From NCBI GenBank assembly GCA_030789695.1, contig CM061142.1:158940714-159004713 (forward strand): a stretch of 64,000 nt of DNA, read 5' to 3'. The notes under the pieces were generated by a model. That model had not been told where the DNA came from and did not search any database. It saw nothing but the letters and a program-made list of their open reading frames with translations. A program made the position numbers and the translations under genes. This DNA is from Scilla litardierei. Lineage: Eukaryota > Streptophyta > Magnoliopsida > Asparagales > Asparagaceae. How positions within the stretch are numbered: position 1 is the stretch's first letter; each line of letters opens with the position of its first letter. Below, one piece after another: positions 43,741 to 54,302 of this stretch.

Positions 43741-45130
43741 TTATGCTTGTGCCGAGAATAGGACCGAAACGTCAACTCCACATTTCGGACCTATTTGCTT
43801 GAGTAAATCCTTGATTGTATTTAACTTAGACTTTAGTTGAATATTCTTAGTCTTTAGTTGCATATTATCCTCCATTAACTGTGTATTAATCATGTGGAAG
43901 GCAGCGATGCTAGAGATAGAACAAGTTGTCTCCAATATTTGCGATGGTTTAGCAACCAATGGAAACCCGAACACATGAGATTGATCAGCCCACCTGTCAC
44001 TTAATTTCATAATGAAGGGTCAAAATCAGGGTGGGAGCTGGGGTCTTCCCCATGTACTTGTGCATCCATTCCCGATAGGACTCCTATGCGACATAAGTTA
44101 TCCAAATTGATTGGTCGAATCGAAAAGAACTTACAGAGACATAATTTACCCAAAAGAACTTACAGAGACAACATGAGATCGGTCGCTAACAAAAGTCCCC
44201 CTTCTTCTGATGTTTCGAATCAAATACCTCTAGGTGGGGTCACCTTATGTCCCTCAAATGCACTCCTCTATAAGTTCAAACAAATATTAAGTTAAAAATA
44301 GGAGCTGCATAAAAAATGAAAAGTAATAATTCTGTTAGCTTGCAGTTAATGAACACAAACCTACAATTTATCTCGATGTTGGTCAATAGTAATAGAGCCC
44401 CTGTAGTGAGTGCCAGGTATTTTATTAGGGGGAGAATCACCGATCCTATTCTTTTTATTCCGTGCCGGTATATTCTTCCACTTAACTATATTCCAATAGG
44501 CACATCCAACCAGATCTCTTCTAACATCCATCATGGTTTCATGTTTTTCTCTCTAGCAGATCGGAGGTCCTCAGCCATGTTGTGGACCACTTAGTGGACC
44601 CATATCTCATAAGTACGCATCTTGTCGGTAGGGTTATTTAGAGGGTACATTTACTATTAATTTGAAAATAAACAAATTGCATATATATAAAAACATATCG
44701 ATAAAAATAAATTGCATATATTTAAGCACTATATTGTGTGAATTACCTTTGTGGCATCCCACATACGGTGCTTGCAGTCTACTGTCACCGCTCCAAATGT
44801 CGGCCATGTTGTATTCGACATTCCCCTCATTATGATCATGGATTGTCTAATAACATCTGTATCCGAGAAACTACATTGCATTCATACAAAATGAAACATG
44901 AAGGGTTAATATATCATTAAATAAACCTTCATTAATTAAAATAACTATGTAAACATGCCTGTTCCCAGAAAGCCAAATCATCTGCTACTGAGCACTAGAC
45001 AGAATTTCTTGTTACCGAATTAGACCAAGTGTCCTATTAGAGCGAGTGTTTCTAGGTTGCTGAGGCTCATTATCCTCCTATGAAGTATTCATCAGAGGAG
45101 ATTCATGTGGTTGATAATTGGACCCAGATC
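43741..45130 (-). pseudogene. CACTA ORF1-like (plant transposase, Ptta/En/Spm type) remnant
   Basis: Minus-strand fragments in shifting frames. An N-terminal part begins near 45130 (MSRSGSNYQPHES). A middle part near 44460-44360 reads NKKNRIGDSPPNKIPGTHY, similar to the NxxNR...HTxGS block of this family. A C-terminal coiled-coil-like segment (43741-44010) reads TQLMEDNMQLKTKNIQLKSK. These proteins bind subterminal repeats and assist TNP2. Several stops and frameshifts are present, and introns could explain some of the breaks. Family call is from remembered motifs. Confidence 0.55.
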
Positions 45131-45539
45131 GAGACATATCATATCTACTAAGCCAAAACAGTGTTAATTGCAAAAACCACTAATAGAATCTGTGTACAAA
45201 GAAGAAGACAGATTAGCGAAACAAAATGACTTTTTTGAAATATGCCAAAGAAAAATGAAATAATTTAATGCAGATGCCTATCTATACATTTGGACAATAT
45301 TAGGTATGAAAACGACTGCTACTGCTACAAAATAAACATTTTAACATGAAATGCATCGAGCTTGCACTTAGTAGGTTCAAGGCATCAATTTGTGATGTTG
45401 GGTAAAGCACATTCGCATATGATTCATAAACAGGAAATTATTGATGATATTAAGGAAAAGAGAAAATAATTAAATACAGATGCTAATGTCTTAGCTAGGC
45501 AACTGAGTAAAACTCTTAAAAACACGAACTGTATAAATT

Positions 45540-48500
45540 GTCAGGAGCAATGATAAGCATAGAAGCCAAAGATCCAAAGAGCTTCATCAGTGTCTTTGTC
45601 ATCTCATTCATCTTCATCATCTTCCTCCCCTTCATCTGTATCTACATCATTTTCATCCCCTGCATCTTCATCTTCCTCACCTTCCCCCTCTGCCCATTCA
45701 TCTTCATCATCAATGAATCCAGCTTCAGCTTGCTCAATTATTTGCACCCCTTCAACTTCATCTAAAATGCTAGGGACGCATAGAGACTTGGGTGCATCAC
45801 CTGTAGCCCCATCAATATCGTCTATAATAATTTCATGTCTGTTATTACAGTGTCATGATTCCTGAGCTTGGTATACAGTGTGGTCAACATTGGTTTCATC
45901 TTCCTCCTTACATAATCCATCATATTCATTACGCGGTCCGACATTACATACAATACAGAAATCCTTCAAGGTTCTATTTTTTAATACACATGGATATGTT
46001 GTGTAATACACTTGCTCCGCTTGTTCTGTAGAATGAATGGGTCATACACCGCCAAAAGCCTGCTATGTTTAAGGTCAACAATGTCATGCTTTTGATGAAC
46101 TGACATCCCTCGACTTGATGTGTCAAGCCAACTACACTTGAACAAGACAACCTTATTTCAACACCATAATTTGTTAACACAATTATATTCTCCAGCACGC
46201 CATAAAAGTTCATGTCACTTTGGCCGAACTAACTCCCTCTCACCATGACTCTGTCATTCATTGTCTTCTTAGTTTTGCCATATTGTTGGGTGTGGAATTG
46301 GTAATTATTAACCAAGAACCAGTTGTAACATTTCACTCATACATAAGGCCTACAATTATGTTGCATTATTCGTTGATCAACATCGTTAGTTGGATCAGCT
46401 ACCTGTTTAACATACATTGGATATGCAAGAGTTTGATTATCTTTTCAAATAGAATTAAGCTGCTGAAGTTTTAGGCATTACTGCATAAATTAACATACAT
46501 AAGCTTGGAACAACTTTGCAAAATTCCAAGCACACATGGCTAGCTTCCCATCATCTAAAAGTTATGGATTCGATGGGGCTACTTCTTCATCAAATTTCAT
46601 GAACTGAAAATTGATATTTAAATTTAGTCTGCAAGCCTTACCAACATTCACATATAATGAATATATAAGAAATGAGAGAGAATTCAACTCTTACTGGATG
46701 AATTTCTTATTCTCTTCACAATTTATCACTACATAAAAATAGGTTGTCTTATACTCACGTTTCCAACGTTGACGCCAATTAGTCGTCCTGGATGGGTAAA
46801 TATTTTTAAGCATCTCATCACATCTACTTCACCCCATCATCATTTCTGGGAGGCCTATTCCAATGAGTTACCATGTCTGAATGAAAATAGAATGAGTAAA
46901 CAGTTGATATTTCCCCAATATAAGCCTTTGCTATCGAACCTTCCATGCAAGCTTTATTTTTAACCTTTTTGTTTAGACCGTACATATATCTTTCAAACAG
47001 ATGCATCCTTCTATATTGCAAAGGTCCTCCAACCATTGCTTCGTATGTAAAATGCAACATCAAATGTTCCATAACATCAAAGAATGAGAGAGGGAAGAAC
47101 TTGTCAAGTTTACATATTGTTTCCACAATAGTTTTCTCTAGCATCTGCATATCATTCTTATGAATAATTGATGAACACAACTCTTTAAAAAAATTACACG
47201 CATCAGTGATTGCATTCCATATGGAATTATGAAGCATGCCACGCAAGCTGATCGGAAGTAAGAGTTACATGAAAATGTGTCAGTCATGGCTCTTTAAGCC
47301 AAAGTTTTTACACTGTTGCAAATCATTACACTTGGATATGTTCGACGCATATCAGTAAGGAAACTTCAGTTCCTTAACCAATGCGCATAACAACATAGTC
47401 TCTTCTCTGTTAAGCGTGTAAGCTGCTTTTGGTCTTAGCCATCTTTTGTTGTCATTTGGAATAAGATGTAACTCGTGTCGATAGCAAAGTGTAACCAAAT
47501 CAGGACGTGATGCGATATTGTCTTTTGTCTTCCCACTCACATCTAAAACAGTGTTGAATACATTATCAAAGAAATTTTTCTTAATATGCATCACATCTAA
47601 GTTATGGTGAACTAGATTATCTTTCTAATAGAGAAGCTCCTAAAATATACTCTGCTTGGTCCAGTTGTGGTGACCTCCAAAGCCAAGAATTTTAATTTTT
47701 AAATTCTTTTCCAAACTGAACTGTTGGTAAAGAGTTCATCTTTACGAGCAATTCATCTCCACGTGACTGAGAAAGAGCAATCTCGAGCTCACATCTACCA
47801 TTAAGAAATTGATTTACTTGTCTCCGGTATCTATGACCATCTGGTAGTTATGCCCGATGACAATCAAACAAACAATGTTTCCTCCCATTCTGTAAATAAA
47901 ATGCTTTTGATTTCTCCTTACATTAAGGATATGCTAACCTCCCATGCGTAAGTCATCCAAAAAATATTCCATATACTGGAAAGTCACTAATAGTCCAAAT
48001 AAGTGTTGCTCACATTGTGAAATTTTGTTTCCCGTGTGAGTCATACACATGAACATGTCATTCTACAAGACATTCCGTTCATCTATCAACGACTTTAAAT
48101 ACACATCAATATTCCTCGGCCCTACATGTTCTGGCCCTGGAATAATTGTTGTTAAGAATATATGTTCTTTCCCCATGCACAACTATGGTGGTAAATTGTA
48201 AGATGTTGTCATCATAAGCCAACAAGAATAGGGGTATGAGTGTCCGAAAGGATTGAATCCATCACTTACTAAACCTAATCGACCATTTCACGGCTCAGAA
48301 GCAAACATTGGATGCATTTTGTCAAATTCCTTCCAAGCATCCCTATCACGCCGATGTTGCATTTTCCCTTCAATGTGAGAATTTCGAGAATGCCATGTCA
48401 TGTCTTTTGCAGTTTTCCTTGACATATACAGCCGTTTCAGCTTAGGAATCATGAGAAAGTAATGCAACACCTTATAAGGCACATGCTTCCTTTTCTTTCG

Positions 48501-49240
48501 ACTCTCATCTGAATGTTTGAAGAGAGGATGACGATGAATGTGTCAAACAATATCATTCTCGGAGTCTTTGTAGTACAGTATGCAATCATTTGGGAATGTG
48601 TCGATTCTATCATAAGCCAAACCCAACTGACCCATCAACTTCTTAGCTTCCCTATAACTCACTGCATATTTAGCATCTATATTACATCGCCCCATCAATT
48701 GCATCATGTGATCGAAGGCATCATTTGACATATGTCTTTCTGATTTAATGTTTATCATGCTAGCCACATCAGACAATTTAGACTCTTGACATCCTTCATA
48801 TAATGGTTCTTCTGCCGCCTTCAACAGATCATAAAACTTTTGAGCTTCTTTGTCAGGTTGTTCTTCAACTGTTGAACACTTATCATTTAGCTGATTGAAG
48901 ATTTCAGGCCCAGCAGCATTTGCAACCATTTCACAAAAGTTATATGAGCTCTCTAGCAATTCTGATTCTGCTTTCTCCATCGAAACAAGGGAAACCGACA
49001 AACTATTGGGGGGTGTAAAAACCTAGTCGGCCTATAGTTCTTGTAAAACCCTTTTGTGCATAAATGATATGTCGTCGTATCTCGTACCAGCCACTTTTTG
49101 TTCATACACGTCTTGCACGGACATTTGATGAGCAGACTGTTAGGAGATACTTCTTTTGGATGAGAGTAAGCGAAGTCCAAGAACCTTTCGACCCATTCTC
49201 TTTACTCATCGCTGCAACCATATCCTCTAGGGCCCTTGAA
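45540..49240 (-). pseudogene. CACTA TNP2-type transposase, degenerate
   Basis: Minus-strand pieces in N-to-C order. 49180-48953: transposase-associated Cys motif (IKCPCKTCMNKKWL). 49001-48543: FYDLLKAAEEPLYEGCQESKLSD and YREAKKLMGQLGLAYDRID. 48482-48288: YMSRKTAKDMTWH, HPMFASEP. 47594-47352: MHIKKNFFDNVFNTVLDV. 47246-46824: the DUF4218-like block (LDKFFPLSFFDVMEHLMLHF; RRMHLFERYMYGL). 46213-45970: a DUF4216-like block (NFYGVLENII, DPFIL). An acidic tail (DDEDEWAEGEGEEDEDAGDE) lies near 45700. Order and content match TNP2. Many frameshifts and stops; not functional. Confidence 0.82.
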
Positions 49241-49330
49241 ATGATCTATCCAACACTTATCTATTTCAAAAATGACTCCAATCAAAATGACCTAATTTTA
49301 TAAGAGCAAGACATAAGATTTTATGTTAGG

Positions 49331-50330
49331 GGTCTCTTCACCTAGGACCCAATAGTGAGCAATACAAGACAAAACACGCTTTCAATTTTTTAAAACATGC
49401 ATTCAAGTTGAAGCTGCTGGCGATGGTCTATGAAGGACAATATGAAATTGCAATTGAAGTTAAAGCTGTGTCTGAGCTAAGCTTCTCTAACACTACTCTT
49501 AATTATAATCATGATCCCACTTTGCTTTTTCTTCTTCTTGAATTTCTACTAAATATCAATAATCCTATCTTAAAGCAATGAAAATTTACTGATGGCTCTT
49601 GACAGTTTGGTCAAACAAGCACTTGGGCCACAGACTTTCGGCCCTTTATGTGGCTGAAGGTCTGTGGCCAATCGTGTGCTAGCTAAAGTCACTTTCGGTC
49701 ATGGCTTACTGGTTAAGCAGTTTTTCGTTTGGTTCCTAAGCTTACTGTTTTGTGTCCTATGGCTTACTGGTTTATGTCCTATGTCAAGTTCTAGAGGACA
49801 TCGACTAGTACATATGGAGTCTTCAGCCACGTACAAATCCATAATGTTGTATAACCGGTTGTAAAGGGGAAGGCTTCTATCCCATTAGATATGCATTGCA
49901 TAGTGTCATCTTATATCCTATTTTATGTGTTTGTGTAAATTTTCATTTCGTGAAAATTTCGGTAGCACATACCCACTATTCTCTGAGTACATTGTAGCGA
50001 AAAGAGAATGTATTTGCAATCACTTACCACATTTGTACTCGAAGAACAATGGATATGTAATGCTAAAATTCTCACAAAATGGTAGAACCCACAAATGCAT
50101 AAAATAGGATACAAGATTAATACACAAAACATTTGCATATCTAAACCGTCCGCACTGGACAGTTCCTATAAATGTTTATATGTAATTTCCTTATCACTTG
50201 CAGCCGCGAACCATTTGTTTGACCAGAATACGAGGGTTGCGATACTGTCAACCAATCCGTGCACGCATGTGATTCAATGAAACTACATATAACATTAATT
50301 TGAAGGGAAAATCTACGGATCAAATTGATC
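49331..50330. other. No gene recognised
   Basis: AT-rich, with short ggcttactgg repeats (49700-49770) and a near-duplicated phrase acagactttcggcc / cacagaccttcagcc in opposite orientation around 49630-49670. The missing right CACTA terminus was searched for here and not found. Confidence 0.5.
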
Positions 50331-50356
50331 TCTGTGTGTGTGTGTGTGTGTGTGTG
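50331..50356. repeat. (TG)n microsatellite
   Basis: TG tract immediately left of the foldback element; a CA tract (50755-50764) sits on its right. Confidence 0.85.
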
Positions 50357-50370
50357 AGTGAGGAATATGT

Positions 50371-50736
50371 GCCTGAGTGGACAGCGCATGAAATTTTTCA
50401 TGCGCTGTCAGCGATTTGGGGGTTTAATTTTATTTTATTTTTTTGCATTGTGTTATATAACTTGTTATCTACATCTCCACCAATTTTCAAGCCAATCCAA
50501 CACCGTTTGAGCCTCCGTTCGTGTGTTTCAGAAAAACCGCTCCCGAAAACCAAATTGTCAGCACAACATTTTTGAAACGCAGGAAAAGAGGCTTAAACGG
50601 TGTTAGATTGACTTAAAAATTGGTGGGGATGTAGTTAACAAGTAGTAGAACACACTGCAAAAAAATTAATAAAATTTCTTTAAGCCCCCAAATCGCTTAC
50701 AGCGCATAAAAACTTTCCTGCGCTGTCAGCTCAGGC
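50371..50736. mobile_element. Foldback element with ~150-bp inverted arms
   Basis: The left arm starts GCCTGAGTGGACAGCGCATG. The right arm, reverse-complemented, starts GCCTGAGCTGACAGCGCAGG. The two arms then track each other for about 150 bp (e.g. agcgatttgggggtttaa versus agcgatttgggggcttaa) and meet near 50520-50590. Beyond the arms, gaatatgt and gaaatatg also match in inverted orientation, as do the TG/CA microsatellites. No coding capacity and no clear TSD, so superfamily is open. Confidence 0.75.
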
Positions 50737-50841
50737 CCATATTTCTATATATATACACACACATACCATTTGAGGACTTTTTTGAATTGCTTTGCTGACT
50801 AGGACAAGCTGATGTCATGTTGATGTATAAAGAGGTTGATA

Positions 50842-51140
50842 GAAGAATGGCTAGGATTTAATCATGGTAAAAGAAGGGTTGAAATGAGTGTTTGGGAATG
50901 TGGAATTACTTATGGGAAAGAATTAATTATGTGGAATGAAGTAGAAGAATGGCTAGGATTTAATCTTGGTAAAAAAAGGGTTGAGATGCGCTTTTGGGAA
51001 TGTGGAATTACTTATGGGAAAGAATTAATTATGTGGAATGAAGAAGAATGGCTAGGATTTAATCTTGGTAAAAGAAGGGTTAAGATGAGTGTTTGAGAAT
51101 GTGGAATTACTTATGGGAAAGAATTAATTATGTGGAATGA
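50842..51140 (+). repeat. ~100-bp minisatellite, three copies
   Basis: Units start at 50842, 50944 and 51043 (102 and 99 bp; the third ends near 51140) with gaagaatggctaggatttaa and contain gggaaagaattaattatgtg. Because both unit lengths are multiples of three, an open frame (50836-51096) repeats EEWLGFN..K and ECGITYGKELIMWNE. No known protein resembles it and I read it as a chance frame. Confidence 0.8.
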
Positions 51141-51340
51141 GTTACTTACATGGAATTAATTAATTATGCCCTTCGCCGAAGGCCCCCGCTAAATTTTTGT
51201 TCTTTTAAATTGTGAAGTAGAATATTATATGTCCCAAAATTTTGGAGGGAAAAATACTTTTTGGGAAAACAAATATTTTAAATGAACCGTGTCCGAGGGC
51301 ACGGGTTATGACTAGAATGTATGTATCAATGTATATGTTT

Positions 51341-51356
51341 TGTGTGTGTGTGTGTG
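51341..51356. repeat. (TG)n microsatellite
   Basis: Short TG tract followed by tatatcatttgaggactgct, which is similar to sequence at 50763-50785 after the CA tract. Confidence 0.75.
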
Positions 51357-51371
51357 TATATCATTTGAGGA

Positions 51372-51443
51372 CTGCTGACTGGGTTTGTCCTAGTCATAAA
51401 CCCAGTCATAAGCTGACTGGGACAAACCCAGCCCAGTCAGCAG
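51372..51443. repeat. Inverted repeat (hairpin)
   Basis: CTGCTGACTGGGTTTGTCC (51372-51390) is mirrored by GGGACAAACCCA and AGTCAGCAG (51419-51443), with a gccc bulge. The intervening loop holds a further taaacccagtc copy. No element ends identified. Confidence 0.7.
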
Positions 51444-51663
51444 CCCCCCACAAACCACTTATTTACATGATTGACATTCCCACCAAAAACCCAAAAAATA
51501 CACCCCAAGCCACTTATTTCCGTGTTTGCCTTTGTACCTTTTACCCCCGGAAGAGACCGGCACAACCAATCACACTTCTCGCTCTTTTTTTGGTTTTGCA
51601 CGTGCACTGCAAATTTTTCGTGGGGTTTTTTGGGCCGTGCACTATGTGCACGGGTTATTTCTA

Positions 51664-51688
51664 GCGCGCGCGCACACACACACACACA

Positions 51689-51753
<65 letters not shown>

Positions 51754-51767
51754 ATATATATATAGAA
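51664..51767. repeat. Compound microsatellite (GC)n(AC)n(GA)n(AT)n
   Basis: Four dinucleotide tracts run together directly before the hAT copy. Confidence 0.9.
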
Positions 51768-52110
51768 AGGATGAGAAGAATGGCTGCAGGGGCGGAACCA
51801 GGATTAGATCACTGGGGGGGGCCGGGCGGCATTGAAAGAATGCATACAAATTGCATTCGTAAAATGCATAGATGCGATGATGCTCAAGTCGAGCAGCCCA
51901 AAGAGATAAAAGAGCTGTTTTTCCATTACGTTTAAGTATATTTAAGGGGGACGAAGTAAACAACAAAGTAAATATAAAAATTATTGTTGAGGACCGATGC
52001 AACATGTTTTTTAAGGTCACGTGATCGTGTAAGAAAGCCGAAAACAAAAACAAGTTTTAATTGAATAAACCCGAAAATAAGTTACGTAAATTCAAACTGA
52101 ATTACTTTAA

Positions 52111-52276
52111 GGATTTAATGTAGAAAAGCTGCCACTTGATCCAATGGATCAGGTAACAAGACACAAAAAAGGTGGGAAGTACAAGCCCCACATTGGCATG
52201 TACTCGTGGGATCCCACCTTTTTGTGTCTTGCACCTGATCCATTGGATCAAGTGGCAGCTTTTCTACATTAATCCC
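52111..52276. mobile_element. Mutator-type MITE nested in the hAT copy
   Basis: 166 bp with ~65-bp inverted arms: left GGATTTAATGTAGAAAAGCT, right (reverse complement) GGGATTAATGTAGAAAAGCT. Flanked by a perfect 9-bp duplication TTACTTTAA (52102-52110 and 52277-52285), the length typical of Mutator-like elements. The other hAT copy has the uninterrupted site (aattaatttaaacaagcagc near 4955), a natural empty site. Confidence 0.9.
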
Positions 52277-53036
52277 TTACTTTAAATAGGTAGCAAATTT
52301 TCACATGCATTTATTAAATGCAAAATCGTTCATATGAACAAGAAACTATGCATTTATTAAATACAAAATCGTTCATATGAACAAGAAACTAAGGCTGATT
52401 ACAACGTTAATTTGCAAAAAAGCAAAATTTTAAAAATATAATCATTGGAACTAGCCAAGAATTAATTAATTTTTTTAATTTAAGGGAATGAGAGAAGCGT
52501 GTTTAGTAACAAAACATTTTAAGTAGATTAAGTTAATCATGACAATTTAAAAACGCTAATTAGAAATTACATTGTTTACTTGTGTGATCAAACTATTTGA
52601 TGTTTTACAATGACGTGTGTGAGAAATTAAACTTAAACTAAGATGTATTTTTGTTTAAACGTTTTTTCCTCAATTAGGTACATACTCCGCTATGTAATAA
52701 GTTGAAACATGAAAAAAAAATTTAAAATAAAAATACAAAAAGAATAGAAGAAGAATTGATACCATGACCTCTTAGGTGAGAAGCACACACAATACACCAT
52801 GCAAGCAAACAGCACACCTTAAAGCTTGGATAATAATTCGTTAACTTAACCTTATAACTCTTAAATATAAAAAGTTTGAACCCAGCGGGAATGGAAACCG
52901 TGACCTCGCGAAAGAGAATGATACGCAGTTACCACCAAGCAACCAACACAGCTGTGAAGCTGTCGATCAAATTATTTACTTAACCCTTTTCGCACGCTGC
53001 CATATATATATATACAAGTAAATTTTGGAAAATGGT

Positions 53037-53082
<46 letters not shown>
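53037..53082. repeat. G homopolymer (46 nt)
   Basis: Uninterrupted G run near the right end of the hAT copy; the length is unlikely to be reliable. Copy 1 has only ggtgggggg at this place (5531-5539). Confidence 0.9.
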
Positions 53083-53083
<1 letters not shown>

Positions 53084-53131
53084 GCCCGGGCCCCCCCCCA
53101 TTTACTATGTGGGTCCGCCCCTGAATGGCTG

Positions 53132-54302
53132 CAAGTTTGTTCCGTTTTAAGTTAGGCATTTATGTCCCATGCTCATACCAAAGGCATATTTTCTTTTTTC
53201 AAAATTCCAGTTTCAAAATACATCTTCAAGCATCATTCCTTTTACTTTTTCTAGTTCAAACTGTACAAACACACAAGAAATTTTCTAAAAACACGAATGA
53301 TACTCCCTGTAATGCACTTGTCTAAATTGGTATTTCCCATCATGATTGCCCCATGCTTCATCCACCAACTCACCATTGTTTGCATCAATGCCGATTTCAA
53401 TCTTACAGTCAAGCACCTTAAAAATTAAATGATCGAGTCTTCGAGAATTCAAACTACTACAGACATAATTCAAGTTGAGACCTTATTTGACCAAAAAATT
53501 TAAGCCTATAAATAGATTCTAAATTTTCAATAAATACCATTTAGTTTTACTAATTTGATATTGTATGCCTATTTTGATCACGCATTACTTCTAACAATCT
53601 TTCTCATTAGTGGAACACGTTCACAGGATTTACATGCCCCAAATTATTTTACTTATGATTTACCATGAGACATCCAACACGTTACAATACTTAGATGCAT
53701 GTATGTATTACATGGACGGCTCAATATCAAAGGAAATGCTCCTCCATTACATGTATACAAATCACAAACCGACTATTTTTTGTTATCATACCCACGCTCT
53801 GATACCAACTGTCACATGAAGATTAGTTTCTCAAGTACAAAGCGGTAACTTTGAAATTAAGGAACGAAGCATGCTTGATCGTAATAAATAATTAGTTAAT
53901 GATTGTAGTAGATTCATACATGAGTGACAACATAATGACCCATTTGTATATATATTAAAGTTCATTTCAATATTATGCCAAATAAATAAATTTAATGCTC
54001 AACTTGCATCATTTTTCTGTCAAAGCTCAAATCTTAATCATTGTTCTCCAAGAGGAATGACTGTGCTGTGCTTACCTTGATGATGGCAGGGTTGTGAGGC
54101 GATTGCAGCTACTCCGTTTCAATCAAAATATAACCTAAAACATCGATGTCCAAGTCACAATTTGGCATGGATAAAACATTACAATGCATATTAAAACGAT
54201 TGCTCACCAAAGGAGATCAGAGGTGCTGTGAGTGAGTGAGTGATCTTCTTGCGAGATCAGAGGCGATGTGAGGGGGGATTGAGATTAAGGGAAGGTGATG
54301 AG
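53132..54302. other. No gene recognised; one LTR-type primer site
   Basis: AT-rich. It contains a minus-strand primer-binding-like site at 53796-53807 and a short direct repeat of agatcagaggtgctgtgag / agatcagaggcgatgtgag (54213-54271). No long open frame. Confidence 0.5.
53796..53807 (-). other. tRNA-iMet-type primer-binding site, LTR remnant
   Basis: The minus strand reads TGGTATCAGAGC preceded by ttcatgtgacagt, i.e. an LTR end (TGACA) two bases before the site. This suggests a decayed minus-oriented LTR element whose 5' LTR would lie right of 53810. The other end was not found. Confidence 0.45.

Larger units (their letters stand above)
35312..49330 (-). mobile_element. Degenerate CACTA (En/Spm) element, interrupted
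   Basis: The left terminus reads CACTACAGGAAAAGTGACC (35312-35330), the hallmark of this superfamily. Subterminal motifs of the ctgacgg/ccgtcag/catcag type fill 35335-35860. TNP2-like and ORF1-like remains lie on the minus strand at 45540-49240 and 43741-45130. A conserved segment at 36016-36180 and 36316-36475 recurs at 43225-43380, showing that the stretch between holds later insertions (microsatellites and the element at 37370-42960). The opposite CACTA terminus was not found, so the right edge is approximate. Confidence 0.8.
51787..53123 (+). mobile_element. Non-autonomous hAT-type element, copy 2
   Basis: TIRs CAGGGGCGGAACCAGG (left) and CAGGGGCGGACCCACA (right, reverse complement), flanked by a perfect 8-bp duplication AATGGCTG (51779-51786 and 53124-53131). 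Shares internal sequence with copy 1 (4841-5564). It carries a nested MITE (52111-52276), a ~43-bp tandem duplication (about 52309-52394) and a G homopolymer (53037-53082). No transposase. TIR and TSD size point to hAT. Confidence 0.92.

Noticed and set aside
45538..45865. Plus-strand Phe/Ser-rich frames with membrane-like runs
   Set aside because: They are the antisense of the acidic C-terminal tail of the TNP2-type transposase.
49331..50330. Right terminus of the CACTA element
   Set aside because: Searched for the inverted TTTTCCTGTAGTG end and saw none; left undefined.
51664..51935. Open frame running through the compound microsatellite
   Set aside because: Low-complexity translation and no motif; it spans a microsatellite-transposon boundary.
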